A DNA stretch of 25,776 nt from positions 1 to 25,776 of the IMG/VR virus record IMGVR_UViG_3300013126_000212; one strand, given 5' to 3'. The position numbers and the translations under genes were made by a program. Positions 15,612 through 23,303 of the stretch are shown piece by piece (position 1 is the first letter of the stretch; every line of letters starts with the position of its first letter). The notes under the pieces are model-generated. The model made no database searches. It was not told the origin of the DNA and worked only from the letters and a program-made list of their open reading frames with translations. This stretch comes from a virus.

Positions 15612-17075
15612 TTAGTACCCCCCGTCTGGCTGAAGTTGAACATTCATGCCGGTGATTCGATGGTCGCCCGTGAAGGCAAACGCCAGCCGGTGAAACCGAG
15701 CCGACTGCAGCGCATCAAACTTGCCATCATTGAGGCTTGAGGTGGTGCCTATCGTCAGGGCTTCGCCTTCGTTCATCTTGGCATAGGTGGTCATGCTGGC
15801 CGCTGTCGGCACAAAGCCCGCTACAAAGCGCAGGCGTACCCGGCTTAGCAGAGTGGTGCTGTCGTCGTCTCCAATATCACCAGTCGTCAGTGCCGATGCA
15901 GCACACGGGCCGGTTAGCGACTTCATTTGGTGCGCCGCATCGAAGTAGGCCATCGATCTGCCGCCGGTCAGCCAGAATTGGCTATCAAACGCGTAATCCG
16001 TCAGGCCTTCAATGCTGGCTGAAAAGCCGTCAAGTTCATCAATAGTGGTTCCGGCGCTGATAAAGTTCAATACTGCCTCTGGCGCCACCGTCATGGCGCC
16101 CCACTGCCTTGACTTGATATGCCAGACCAGTGCTTGTGTGCACACCGATTCACCGGCTGCCGGGTAAAACAGAAACACCCGGTTTTCTTGCTTGTCATAG
16201 ATGCACTTGCTGCGGTAGCGATAAGACGCGTCTGAATTGTCAAAAAACCACTGTCTCACCTCACCCACCCCTAGCGGCTGCGGGCGCGATCCGTCAAACA
16301 GGTATAGGTTGTCATTTCCAACAAAGAAGTGCATGCCGCCAATATCACACCAGGCTTCCGGGCCGATGCAACCGGCCTCGCCCGAAATAACCTCTTTCCA
16401 GTCCCACACGTCGGGCGCGCCGACAAACTGGCCCAGATAGATGGCCCGCTCTTTGTACGCTACCGCATACTCGCCAAGTTTGCCGCCCGCAGTAAATGCC
16501 CCGGGTGTGGATACCAGACGCCCTGTGGTGGCCATGGTGACAAGCGAAGGCGTCCAACTGGTGTCGTCATACGTAGCGCAGCACCACCAGCGGTCAGTCT
16601 GGGCGCCATAAGTGTTGCCGAAATTAGTGTCGTCGGTGTTGAGCGCCATCACAAACGAGCCGACGGTAAAAATAATCTTTGCTTTGGGAGCGCTAAGGTT
16701 GGAAAACGCGCCAGAAACTGAACGCTGCATGGCGTCTGATAGGTTGGTGGCCAGCGTGGCGTCGCCAAACTGGCAAAACTGCCAACGCGTGTCGGTGCCG
16801 CTGGTGTAAGCACCTGACGACCGGTCTGTCCACACCCCTGCAAGCAACTCTTGCAGCGTGTTTGCCGTACCGGCCAGAATGCGCCGAGTGCTGTCCGTGC
16901 GGGTTACCACCGCTGCACCTGTGCATTCGGCACTGAGCACTGGCACACCGTTTGGCGTGGCACCGGTAGGCGCGCCTTTCATTCCAATTTCATACGGAAT
17001 GATGTTGGTGCACGACGTCAAAATGCCCAACGTCGTGACATCAGCGTCAGGCATGAAACCCAGCAACTTTTGCAT
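15612..17075 (-). CDS. P22 gp10-like tail hub / DNA stabilisation protein (487 aa)
   Basis: The N-terminus (MQKLLGFMPDADVTTLGILT followed by SCTNIIPYEIGMKGAP) matches the start of phage stabilisation proteins related to P22 gp10, which form the hexameric hub under the gp4 ring and hold the tailspikes or fibres. The length is close to that of P22 gp10. Repeated short beta motifs ending in Trp/Tyr (WWCCATYDDTSW, IYLGQFVGAPDVWDW, NDNLYLFDGSRPQPLG, LVWHIKSRQWGAM) suggest a beta-propeller-like body. The gene directly follows the adaptor gene (gap 3 bp), as in P22-type tails. Function as head-closing hub is inferred from family and position. Confidence 0.85.
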   Translation of the reverse strand: MQKLLGFMPDADVTTLGILTSCTNIIPYEIGMKGAPTGATPNGVPVLSAECTGAAVVTRTDSTRRILAGTANTLQELLAGVWTDRSSGAYTSGTDTRWQFCQFGDATLATNLSDAMQRSVSGAFSNLSAPKAKIIFTVGSFVMALNTDDTNFGNTYGAQTDRWWCCATYDDTSWTPSLVTMATTGRLVSTPGAFTAGGKLGEYAVAYKERAIYLGQFVGAPDVWDWKEVISGEAGCIGPEAWCDIGGMHFFVGNDNLYLFDGSRPQPLGVGEVRQWFFDNSDASYRYRSKCIYDKQENRVFLFYPAAGESVCTQALVWHIKSRQWGAMTVAPEAVLNFISAGTTIDELDGFSASIEGLTDYAFDSQFWLTGGRSMAYFDAAHQMKSLTGPCAASALTTGDIGDDDSTTLLSRVRLRFVAGFVPTAASMTTYAKMNEGEALTIGTTSSLNDGKFDALQSARFHRLAFAFTGDHRITGMNVQLQPDGGY

Positions 17076-17078
17076 GGT

Positions 17079-17696
17079 TCAGACCACCTTCACCCGCAAC
17101 ACAGATCCGCTGTGCGTGGCGCTGTCATCCTGCGTTTGCAACTGACGCAGACCGTCGTCATAGCGCGTGATGTTGGCCTTTATCTGCTCTGCGTTCTGGG
17201 TGTAGAAAAACACCTCAATCAGCACCGCCGCCAGGTAGATGGAAGGGTGATTGGTCAACAGCCAGTTAGTGCCATTGGTGATGATGCTGGGAAAGCGCGC
17301 GTAATAGATAGCCTCCACGCTGTACGCAGCATCTGGCGTAGGCGCCAGCAGCAGGTTGTCACCCTCGATGGTGTAGAGCGTCGGCAGGCCGGTAAAGCTG
17401 CTGTCATACTTGGTAACAATGTGCTCAAGCGGAACATAAGTCAGTTGCCGTTTCGTGTCGCCCGCATCGATGACGCTCAGGTTCTCAAACTCGAGCCAGT
17501 CTGCAGGTATGGCTACCTCACACGTCCCGGCAATGCAGCTCAGGCTGCTGGTACTGATCTGCTTGCGCAGACGTAGGTCACGGCTGATGCGGGCCTCGGC
17601 CATGGTCACGAAGTCTGGCAAGACAGCGCCAAGGTCGCTGCGGTGCGCCCAATTGGCGACAGAGGCCAGCAGGTCGGTGTAGTTTGCAAGCGCCAT
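17079..17696 (-). CDS. Head-tail adaptor, P22 gp4 / phage adaptor-like (205 aa)
   Basis: The start at 17696 (MALANYTDLLASVANWAHRS) overlaps the stop of the preceding gene (TAATG); a start six codons further upstream is possible but less typical. The N-terminal signature 'YxxLxxxVxxWxxRxDL...LPDFVxMAEARIxRDLRxR' is characteristic of podophage adaptor proteins that dock below the portal and close the head. Residues 55-150 are beta-rich with IPADWLEFENLSV and LLLAPTPDAAYSVEAIYYAR. The C-terminal helix carries LIEVFFYTQNAEQIKANITR and reads into the tail. It is followed immediately by the gp10-like hub gene. Confidence 0.85.
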   Translation of the reverse strand: MALANYTDLLASVANWAHRSDLGAVLPDFVTMAEARISRDLRLRKQISTSSLSCIAGTCEVAIPADWLEFENLSVIDAGDTKRQLTYVPLEHIVTKYDSSFTGLPTLYTIEGDNLLLAPTPDAAYSVEAIYYARFPSIITNGTNWLLTNHPSIYLAAVLIEVFFYTQNAEQIKANITRYDDGLRQLQTQDDSATHSGSVLRVKVV

Positions 17697-17995
17697 TACA
17701 CCCGCCCTTCCCACACCCGAAAGGCCCTGAGCGCAGGGTCGTTCACCATGCTGTTGACGTGACGCGTGTCGGCCATGAATTCACTAAAGCTCAGGCCTTT
17801 GTCGTTGCAATACTTTTCCACCAGCACCATGGGCAAGCTGGCCGCATGGCGGAATTCGCCCGAGCCCACCCGGCCAGCGTTGCGCAGGTCGTGCGTCAGG
17901 TCAAGAATGGGCTCAACGTCTTGCACGCGGTTGACCACCAGGCGGTCATCGCCGCCATCAATCAGGTTGGTAAAGACGCCGCTAAAACTGCCCAT
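17696..17995 (-). CDS. Conserved small phage head protein (99 aa)
   Basis: Begins MGSFSGVFTNLIDGGDDRLV with GAGGA upstream, 1 bp after the stop of the decoration-like gene. The middle and C-terminal part (DLRNAGRVGSGEFRHAASLP, a VEKYCNDKGLSFSEFM helix, then NDPALRAFRVWEGRV) matches the pattern of a small family common next to capsid and adaptor genes of short-tailed phages ('RHAASIP...VExY...G..F.eFM...NDP.L..FRVWKGRV'). The function is not known to me. Its fixed position between capsid and gp4-like genes suggests a structural or assembly role in the head. Confidence 0.78.
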   Translation of the reverse strand: MGSFSGVFTNLIDGGDDRLVVNRVQDVEPILDLTHDLRNAGRVGSGEFRHAASLPMVLVEKYCNDKGLSFSEFMADTRHVNSMVNDPALRAFRVWEGRV

Positions 17996-17996
17996 G

Positions 17997-18296
17997 TTAT
18001 TGATCCTCTAGCGGGCTGATCTGCAACGTACCGCCAGCGCTGACTTGCAGCGCCGCAATATGCGTGAGGTGCTGCACCTTGAGCACGACCGATTCAGCAG
18101 GCTGCACCAGCAGGTCGCCAGCCGCAGCCGTAACGCCAGACGGCCCGATCTTTGCGTAGCAATTGGCGGTAGCTGACAGCCGCACATATTTGGGGCTTGC
18201 GCCCGACGAATCTGTCGGAATGGCCACGTTGGCCGATGTGGCGTTGAACGCAATGGTTGCGCCAGTCTTGACAACGCTGATGGCTTCATCACACAT
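17997..18296 (-). CDS. Putative head decoration/structural protein (99 aa)
   Basis: The start MCDEAISVVKTGATIAFN at 18296 is chosen because GGAG lies 8 bases upstream. A longer in-frame start at 18323 falls inside the upstream terminator and is unlikely. The protein is short and beta-rich with alternating Val, Ala, Thr and Gly (VAIPTDSSGASPKYVRLSA, NCYAKIGPSGVTAAAGDLLV, VQHLTHIAALQVSAGG) and no membrane span. A small beta-rich protein straight after a major capsid gene is commonly a decoration or head-stabilising protein. This call rests on position and composition only. Confidence 0.7.
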   Translation of the reverse strand: MCDEAISVVKTGATIAFNATSANVAIPTDSSGASPKYVRLSATANCYAKIGPSGVTAAAGDLLVQPAESVVLKVQHLTHIAALQVSAGGTLQISPLEDQ

Positions 18297-18308
18297 AACC
18301 GTTACTCC

Positions 18309-18345
18309 AAAAAAAAGCCCCACCAGAATGACCCGGCAGGGCTTT
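18309..18345 (-). terminator. Intrinsic terminator after the major capsid gene
   Basis: Read on the minus strand, a 7-bp stem AAAGCCC/GGGCTTT has an inner, G-U-rich stem (TGCCGG/CTGGTG) and a 6-base loop, and is followed by eight T residues. It lies between the capsid stop (18366) and the decoration-like start (18296). A terminator here would lower downstream expression relative to the abundant capsid protein. Confidence 0.85.
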
Positions 18346-18365
18346 GGGTTGCATCATCAACTCAA

Positions 18366-19301
18366 TCAGGACAAGTCGCGAACCGCACCGCTGGCGGCTT
18401 CGTTGCAGGCTTCCAGCGCGTATTCCACCAAGATGTGCTTGGCGTCCGAGTCACCGGTTTTGGCCAGGTCTTCGGTCTGGAACGGGCGCAGGTAAGCCAC
18501 TTTCCACTTGTCCATCTCCAGAATGAAGGCCGTGCGGGCGCGCTGAAAGCGGTTGGGCACGATCTTCAGGGTGCCAAAGTCGCTCACGTACACGTCGATA
18601 GCGCTGATGAGCTTCTTGTCATCCAGGTTGCCCATTTGGGTGCCGCCACCGTTGAAGCTGCTGAAAAGCTGCTTTTGCGTGCCGCCCACCATCATGGTGT
18701 CGGGATTACCCCCGGACGTCCAGATGGCGTTTAGCGTCGTTTTGATAAGGGCCTCAGTCAGCGCGCGCTGGGTTCCGTCGGTGGGGGCCACGTTGTTGAT
18801 TGGGTCGGGTGCCGCACCAGTTGCGCCCAGGCTGTTGTTGGTGGCCACCCACCCTTCCAGGCCGCGCGTTTGGCGTGCCGTGCCTGCTGCACCGACCACG
18901 GCCGTGGTGTTTTGGCACAGTGCCACTTCCATATCGCGCTTGAGCTCGCTGGAGGCCTTGGCCATCTGCTTGCCCATGGTGTACAGATTGCCCGCGCTGT
19001 TCATGGATTGCTGGGTGCCAGACAAGCGCACCACTTTTCGGCTGATCTGGGTGCGGTTGTTGACGCGCACGCCCGGGTTGACCACGCCAGCGGCGCTGTC
19101 GTCGCCTTCAATCTGCGCGTTATTTGCCGCAGTGGCCAGCACGTCGGTTGTCCATTCGTGCAGGGTGTTGGCGGCTTTAGATCGACCTGCGCCGCTCAAG
19201 AGCGGGGTTTCGGTCGGGGAGATCATGTAAACCATGTCCGAGAGGTCTTCTTTGTTGACCACGCCGGTGTAGGTTTGCATCGTATTGCTGGGTACTGCCA
19301 T
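18366..19301 (-). CDS. Major capsid protein, SU10-type (DUF5309-like, HK97 fold)
   Basis: A 311-residue protein with an ideal AGGAG 8 bases before the ATG. The N-terminus (YTGVVNKEDLSDMVYMISPT followed by ETPLLSGAGRSKA) and the block TLHEWTTDVLA...NNAQIEGDD are the hallmark of the SU10 major capsid family. Residues 80-130 (NNRTQISRKVVRLSGTQQ, then KASSELKRDMEVALCQN) continue the pattern, and residues 205-280 (NPDTMMVGGTQKQLFSSF; VYVSDFGTLKIVPNRF) give the expected A-domain-like strands. It is preceded by a scaffold gene (33-bp gap) and followed by a terminator. It would form the icosahedral shell. Confidence 0.9.
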   Translation of the reverse strand: MAVPSNTMQTYTGVVNKEDLSDMVYMISPTETPLLSGAGRSKAANTLHEWTTDVLATAANNAQIEGDDSAAGVVNPGVRVNNRTQISRKVVRLSGTQQSMNSAGNLYTMGKQMAKASSELKRDMEVALCQNTTAVVGAAGTARQTRGLEGWVATNNSLGATGAAPDPINNVAPTDGTQRALTEALIKTTLNAIWTSGGNPDTMMVGGTQKQLFSSFNGGGTQMGNLDDKKLISAIDVYVSDFGTLKIVPNRFQRARTAFILEMDKWKVAYLRPFQTEDLAKTGDSDAKHILVEYALEACNEAASGAVRDLS

Positions 19302-19334
19302 GATAAGGCTCCTAAAAAATGGGTTGAAAAGTTG

Positions 19335-20288
19335 CTATCGTTTACTGAGCATCGCCGCGAAGGCGTTGGCTGCATCATCAATGCTGCCGCTGCGCTTGAG
19401 GCTTTGCATGGCGCGGGTGCGCCCGTCGGTGGCTGCTACATTGCCGGTGCCCGGACGCTGTGGCGCTTTGGGCGGCACGTTGACCAGCTTCTGCGTCGTT
19501 GCGGTTTGCTTGGCCATCATCTGGTCATACAGCATGGCTTTGCGGGCCAGCACCACCGCCCGGTGATCAGCCACGCCGCCGACCTCTTGCTCGCTAAAAC
19601 CTGCCTTCACCAGATACTTGGCGATTTCTGCTTTGGTTGCTGGCGCTTTGGTGGAATCTGCAAACTCGGGCAGCGCTTTGGCCAGAGCCTGTGCCTCGGC
19701 GCTCAGGCGCCGGTTGGCGAACTGCTGGGCCTGCTGGGCTTGCTGCGCGTACAAAGCTTCAGATTCGGCTTGCGCCTGAGTCATCTGGCCCTGCCACGCT
19801 TGCCAGGCTTGCTGCTGGCGCAGGTAGTTCACCGGGTCGGAATCAATCAGCGCGGGGTCTGGCTGTGCAGGCTGCATCTGCGCCAGGCGGGCCTGGTATT
19901 GCTGCAACTGCTGGCCGTAGTGCTGCTGCATGGCCTGCGCCTGCGCAAACTGCGCCTGTGCGGCACGCGCCTGCTCGGCCGTCTGGCTGGTCTTGATGCG
20001 GTAATCGCTTTCAAGCTGGTAGCCTTTGAGCAGCTCTGAGAGCGGCACTTCGCGCTCCTCGCCGTTGACCTTGACCTTAAAGCGCTGCTCGTCTGAATTG
20101 GCTTCAGGAACATCGTCTGGCTTGGCCTCGCTGTCGGGTTGGCCGGTGTCGGCTCCCGCTGCGGGCTGCTGTTCGTTGTCGCTGTCGCCGTCAGCGCTGG
20201 CTTGGCGCGTCAGGTAGTCGTCAAAGGCGGCTTCTGGGTTAAAGGGCTCTGGGCTCTCGTTCCCTTGCGGGTTGACGGTCTCATCCAT
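19335..20288 (-). CDS. Capsid scaffolding protein (317 aa)
   Basis: The first 65 residues are acidic and low complexity. Then comes RFKVKVNGEEREVPLSELLK followed by GYQLESDYRIKTSQTAE, a small motif pair common in phage scaffolds. A long Gln/Ala-rich coiled coil covers about residues 100-205. The C-terminal part is basic (RTRAMQSLKRSGSIDDAANA), as in scaffolds that bind the inner capsid surface through their C-terminus. The gene lies directly upstream of the major capsid gene. The start at 20288 has only a weak purine-rich stretch upstream and lies 19 bp after the T-tract of a terminator. Confidence 0.85.
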   Translation of the reverse strand: MDETVNPQGNESPEPFNPEAAFDDYLTRQASADGDSDNEQQPAAGADTGQPDSEAKPDDVPEANSDEQRFKVKVNGEEREVPLSELLKGYQLESDYRIKTSQTAEQARAAQAQFAQAQAMQQHYGQQLQQYQARLAQMQPAQPDPALIDSDPVNYLRQQQAWQAWQGQMTQAQAESEALYAQQAQQAQQFANRRLSAEAQALAKALPEFADSTKAPATKAEIAKYLVKAGFSEQEVGGVADHRAVVLARKAMLYDQMMAKQTATTQKLVNVPPKAPQRPGTGNVAATDGRTRAMQSLKRSGSIDDAANAFAAMLSKR

Positions 20289-20307
20289 GAGGGTCTGCTT
20301 CTTTCAT

Positions 20308-20339
20308 AAAAAAACCCGCCAAAGTTGCCTCAGGCGGGT
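20308..20339 (-). terminator. Intrinsic terminator before the scaffold gene
   Basis: On the minus strand a perfect 7-bp stem ACCCGCC/GGCGGGT with a 12-base loop is followed by seven T residues. It sits in the 77-bp gap between the small gene ending at 20366 and the scaffold start at 20288, so scaffold and capsid transcription must either pass this signal or start very close to it. Confidence 0.88.
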
Positions 20340-20365
20340 GGGTTAAAAAACTGGTTGCTGGTGCA

Positions 20366-20557
20366 TTAAAGCGTCACAATTTCTCCGTCGCTGAACTGGT
20401 AAGCAGGGGCGCCCACTTCAATGGTTGCGCAGCCAAAAGTACCAATCCAGATGTCATGATCTGCTTCGGGGTGCCACACGCGCACAATGCGCCTGCCGTG
20501 GCCGCCCTGCGCGTCTTCAGCTGCAAGCGCGGCCTGGTTCAGTCCAGCCCAGTCCAT
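20366..20557 (-). CDS. Small hypothetical protein (63 aa)
   Basis: The start MDWAGLNQAALAAEDAQGGH at 20557 gives a modest 19-bp overlap with the preceding gene. An in-frame start at 20677 would lengthen the protein to 103 residues but overlap that gene by 139 bp; the extra part is Arg/Ala/Gly-rich and has no clear ribosome-binding site, so it is likely a shadow. The body (RRIVRVWHPEADHDIWIGTF followed by CATIEVGAPAYQFSDGEIV) looks like a small beta fold. No family is recognised. It ends at the terminator before the scaffold gene. Confidence 0.6.
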   Translation of the reverse strand: MDWAGLNQAALAAEDAQGGHGRRIVRVWHPEADHDIWIGTFGCATIEVGAPAYQFSDGEIVTL

Positions 20558-20841
20558 GCCTTGGCGCGCTCCAGCATCGAGCGTTTTTGCTCCAGCTGGA
20601 TCGACGCCAGTTGCCCCGTCTCCATGATCTGCTGCAGGTGCGCTTGCACGGCGCGGGCGGTTTTTAACATCAGCCATAGGGTTTCGCGTCCTTCCTTGTC
20701 GCGGGCCGGACTATCGGCCCATTCGTCCATCAGGCGTTTTTGGTACACCTCAAACGCCTCTACATAAAGCGGGTGTTCAACCACATCGCGGGCTTCAATG
20801 GCCCGGCTCTGTTCAGACCGCAGTTGCTGGTCTTCAGTCAT
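20539..20841 (-). CDS. Conserved small phage protein downstream of portal (100 aa)
   Basis: The ATG overlaps the portal stop by 4 bases (ATGA), giving translational coupling. The protein is nearly all helical: AIEARDVVEHPLYVEAFEVY, then a charged helix with WADSPARDKEGRETLWLML and a C-terminal helix ending LERAKAWTGLD. The pattern 'hP.y..Af......W..S...D...RE.LW' is common in small phage proteins between portal or terminase and scaffold genes. Function is unknown to me; a packaging or assembly accessory is a reasonable guess from context. Confidence 0.78.
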   Translation of the reverse strand: MTEDQQLRSEQSRAIEARDVVEHPLYVEAFEVYQKRLMDEWADSPARDKEGRETLWLMLKTARAVQAHLQQIMETGQLASIQLEQKRSMLERAKAWTGLD

Positions 20842-23198
20842 TGCGGCTCGCTGCTTTCTTGCGCTGCGCTTTCAGCCTCAGCGGCGTAAGCTGCTGCATC
20901 CTGATCTAGCGCTAGCTGCTGTTGCGCAACACCTAGTTTCATCTTCTCGATGTAGATTTGCGTGTCACTGGCGAGCTTGGCCTTCCAGCGGTCAAGTTCG
21001 ATGCGCTCGCGCTCCAGGTTGTGCTTGTACTCTGCCTGCAATTGCGACAACTGCGCGTCTTGCTGCGCTTTAAGCTGTAATTGTTCTGCCTCAGCGCGCT
21101 GACGGTTCACATCCACCTGCATCTGGGCTTGCATCTTGGCTTGCTCAATCTGCGTCGTCATCTGCAATTTGGCCTGTTCGATCTGGATCATGGCCTGCCC
21201 TTTGACCTGTTCCAACTGCATCGATGCCTGCGCGTCAAGCTGCTTATGCTGGCTTGCGGCTTGCAATTTGAGCTGTTCAATTTGCAACGGCAAAGGCGGC
21301 TGTTGCGGTGGCGGCTGGTCTGGCGGTTGCTGCAAAAAGCGGGTCACGTCTTTGTAGCCCATTAGCTTGACCATTTCAGCGCCACCGGCAAACGCCTCTT
21401 TGGGCGTCACCAGCCCCAGCGGCGAGAGCCTTTCTTGCATGGCCATCAAATTGCCCACCATCACCATTTTCTGATTGGTGTCGTTGGTGCCAAGGCCCAC
21501 ATTGACCACCACGTCAAACTGGTGTCGCCATTCGCGGGGGTTGAGCTTGAGCCAGCGTCCGCTTAACCTGATCTCGGCTTCTTGCTGCTGGTATTTGCAC
21601 ACCAGTTTGAGTATCTGTAAGAACAGGTCTCTGACGCCGGTCTCGGCAAACACACGCGCGATCAGCTCAGTGCGCATATCGGCCCGGTTAGTGACAATGC
21701 TCACGCCGGTGGCGGTCTGGTTGATGGCGTTGGCGTCAGCTCCGGCGCTTTGTCTGGTAAAGCCGGTGCGGTTTTCTTTTTGGGTTTCGGCGTATTCCAG
21801 CATCTGGAGCACGTCGCCTAAGTTGCCCATGCCCTGCTGCAAGCTACCCACCGCGCCGGGTTGTTTGATGCGCACCACGCCCCCCGGTCGGCTGGTCAGT
21901 AGATCATCCAGATTCACCTGCCCGTCCACCGCAAAATAGCGCCCATTGACCTGCAGGTGCAGGTTGTCCATCACGGCGCGGATCATGCTGGTTTTTTGGC
22001 GCTGCGCGTTCATGGCCAAGTCTGCAACCGACAGCCCAACAAACCGGTGCGGCATGGGAATGGGCGTAACCGCCACAAACGGCGGCCCGTCGCATTCTTC
22101 GTTGTCAAGTATCTTGTCACCGCATTTGAGCAGCCTGCGCCATTCAGCAATGCCGTCACCGTCTACGTCGGCGCGCAAATACGCCTCAACCACCCACACC
22201 CGGCGCATGGACGGGTCGCTCGGCGGCTCGCTCACGTTGGCGTAGGGACTTGTGCTGTCGTCAAAACTGAAACGCTGCGCACGCTCCATGCTGCTACCGA
22301 CCATGCCCGCGTCGTCGGCGGGCAGTTCGTCGTCGTCAATTTTGTAACCAGCAGCGCGCAAGTCAGACACCAGCCACTCACGCACATGCGCCACAAACGG
22401 CGCATCGGCAATGCTTTTGGCCTGGCGGCTGATGAAAAACTCCTCTGGCGGCACCGGCTCAATCTTGACCTGCGCGGCATGGCGCACCCGCTTGGCCGTC
22501 ACATCGTGCAGCATCACGGGCGGTTGCTGCGTGATTTGGTTGATCTGTGCCTGAAGCTGCTGCGTGGCCTGCTGCGCCTGCGCATTACCCTGCTCTGCGG
22601 CCTGCATGGCCTGCTGCAACTGGGTATTAACCTGTTGCAGCGCTTGCTGGCGCTGCTCGGCGTCGTCTTCATCAGGGCGCGTGCTGTGTTCTATGGGCTC
22701 AACTTCTTTGTCGTCAAGCAACTGCGCCAGTTCTTGATCACTCAAGCCCTCGTATTCTTCCCGCGCTTGGTCAGCTTTGTCCTCCCACCATACCTTTAGA
22801 ACTCCGGTCTTGCTGATCAGAGCGTCCTTGAACATAGTGTAAAGGCACCTGAACCCGTCGTTTTGCGTGCTAAAAATCCAGTTCAGATAATCGGTCGCAT
22901 CCTCTGCGGCTTGCTCCATACCGGGTTTGCGCGGCGTCAGGCTGACCACCCGGTCGCTGGCCGTGAAGATTTTCAGCAAGCTGGGCAGCAGCCACTCTAC
23001 CGTGTCGGCCACGTCGGTGCTGACCACGCTGGAGCGGCCATCCACTTCGGGCGGAGCAAGATCGCCCTCGGGCTGGGCCATGTAGTACTGCAACGCCTTG
23101 CGCCGCTGCACAGCCAGCTTTCCACCCATGTAGTCCTGAGCCTGGCGCAGCTCCTGATCTACACGCGTGATCAGCTCGGAGTCAGAGATTTTGGGCAT
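20838..23198 (-). CDS. Portal protein, SU10/P22-like (786 aa)
   Basis: Residues about 30-130 (KALQYYMAQPEGDLAPPEVD; VVSTDVADTVEWLLPSLLKI; DGFRCLYTMFKDALISKTGV) and 255-560 (FVGLSVADLAMNAQRQKTSM; ATGVSIVTNRADMRTELIAR) follow the SU10-type portal family. A Glu/Gln-rich coiled coil is inserted at about residues 150-225. The C-terminal 148 residues (from 639) form a long Gln-rich coiled coil like an extended portal barrel. The portal ring is the DNA gate and the docking site for terminase and the gp4-like adaptor. No strong Shine-Dalgarno is visible at 23198; the start lies 11 bp after the T-tract of a terminator. Confidence 0.9.
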   Translation of the reverse strand: MPKISDSELITRVDQELRQAQDYMGGKLAVQRRKALQYYMAQPEGDLAPPEVDGRSSVVSTDVADTVEWLLPSLLKIFTASDRVVSLTPRKPGMEQAAEDATDYLNWIFSTQNDGFRCLYTMFKDALISKTGVLKVWWEDKADQAREEYEGLSDQELAQLLDDKEVEPIEHSTRPDEDDAEQRQQALQQVNTQLQQAMQAAEQGNAQAQQATQQLQAQINQITQQPPVMLHDVTAKRVRHAAQVKIEPVPPEEFFISRQAKSIADAPFVAHVREWLVSDLRAAGYKIDDDELPADDAGMVGSSMERAQRFSFDDSTSPYANVSEPPSDPSMRRVWVVEAYLRADVDGDGIAEWRRLLKCGDKILDNEECDGPPFVAVTPIPMPHRFVGLSVADLAMNAQRQKTSMIRAVMDNLHLQVNGRYFAVDGQVNLDDLLTSRPGGVVRIKQPGAVGSLQQGMGNLGDVLQMLEYAETQKENRTGFTRQSAGADANAINQTATGVSIVTNRADMRTELIARVFAETGVRDLFLQILKLVCKYQQQEAEIRLSGRWLKLNPREWRHQFDVVVNVGLGTNDTNQKMVMVGNLMAMQERLSPLGLVTPKEAFAGGAEMVKLMGYKDVTRFLQQPPDQPPPQQPPLPLQIEQLKLQAASQHKQLDAQASMQLEQVKGQAMIQIEQAKLQMTTQIEQAKMQAQMQVDVNRQRAEAEQLQLKAQQDAQLSQLQAEYKHNLERERIELDRWKAKLASDTQIYIEKMKLGVAQQQLALDQDAAAYAAEAESAAQESSEPQ

Positions 23199-23209
23199 TT
23201 TTTGGACGC

Positions 23210-23242
23210 AAAAAAGCCGCCAAACAATGCTGCAAGGCGGCT
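23210..23242 (-). terminator. Intrinsic terminator between regulator-like gene and portal
   Basis: On the minus strand a 7-bp stem AGCCGCC/GGCGGCT with a 14-base loop is followed by a run of six T residues. It lies in the 105-bp gap upstream of the portal gene. Because only 11 bp separate the T-tract from the portal start codon, portal transcripts must read through it or come from a promoter within the short stretch before it. Confidence 0.88.
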
Positions 23243-23303
23243 AGAGGGAATTCGACAGATAACTGATTTCCGTAATTTAGTCCGGTTTTTTCAAAAAAGC
23301 AAG

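Noticed and set aside
18870-20039. A 389-codon plus-strand open frame opposite capsid and scaffold genes
   Set aside because: It is antisense to two well-supported genes, is rich in His, Cys, Arg and Leu with no domain, and spans the gap between them. It reflects GC-rich codon structure.
20281-20307. An 8-codon mini-frame (MKEADPHG) overlapping the scaffold start
   Set aside because: It begins in the T-tract of the terminator and has no convincing ribosome-binding site. It may be chance; not enough to call a leader peptide.
23244-23303. Possible minus-strand promoter (TTGCTT, 17 bases, TAAATT) upstream of the portal terminator
   Set aside because: The -35 and -10 elements match the consensus only in part (3/6 and 4/6), and the AT-rich stretch makes such matches likely by chance.
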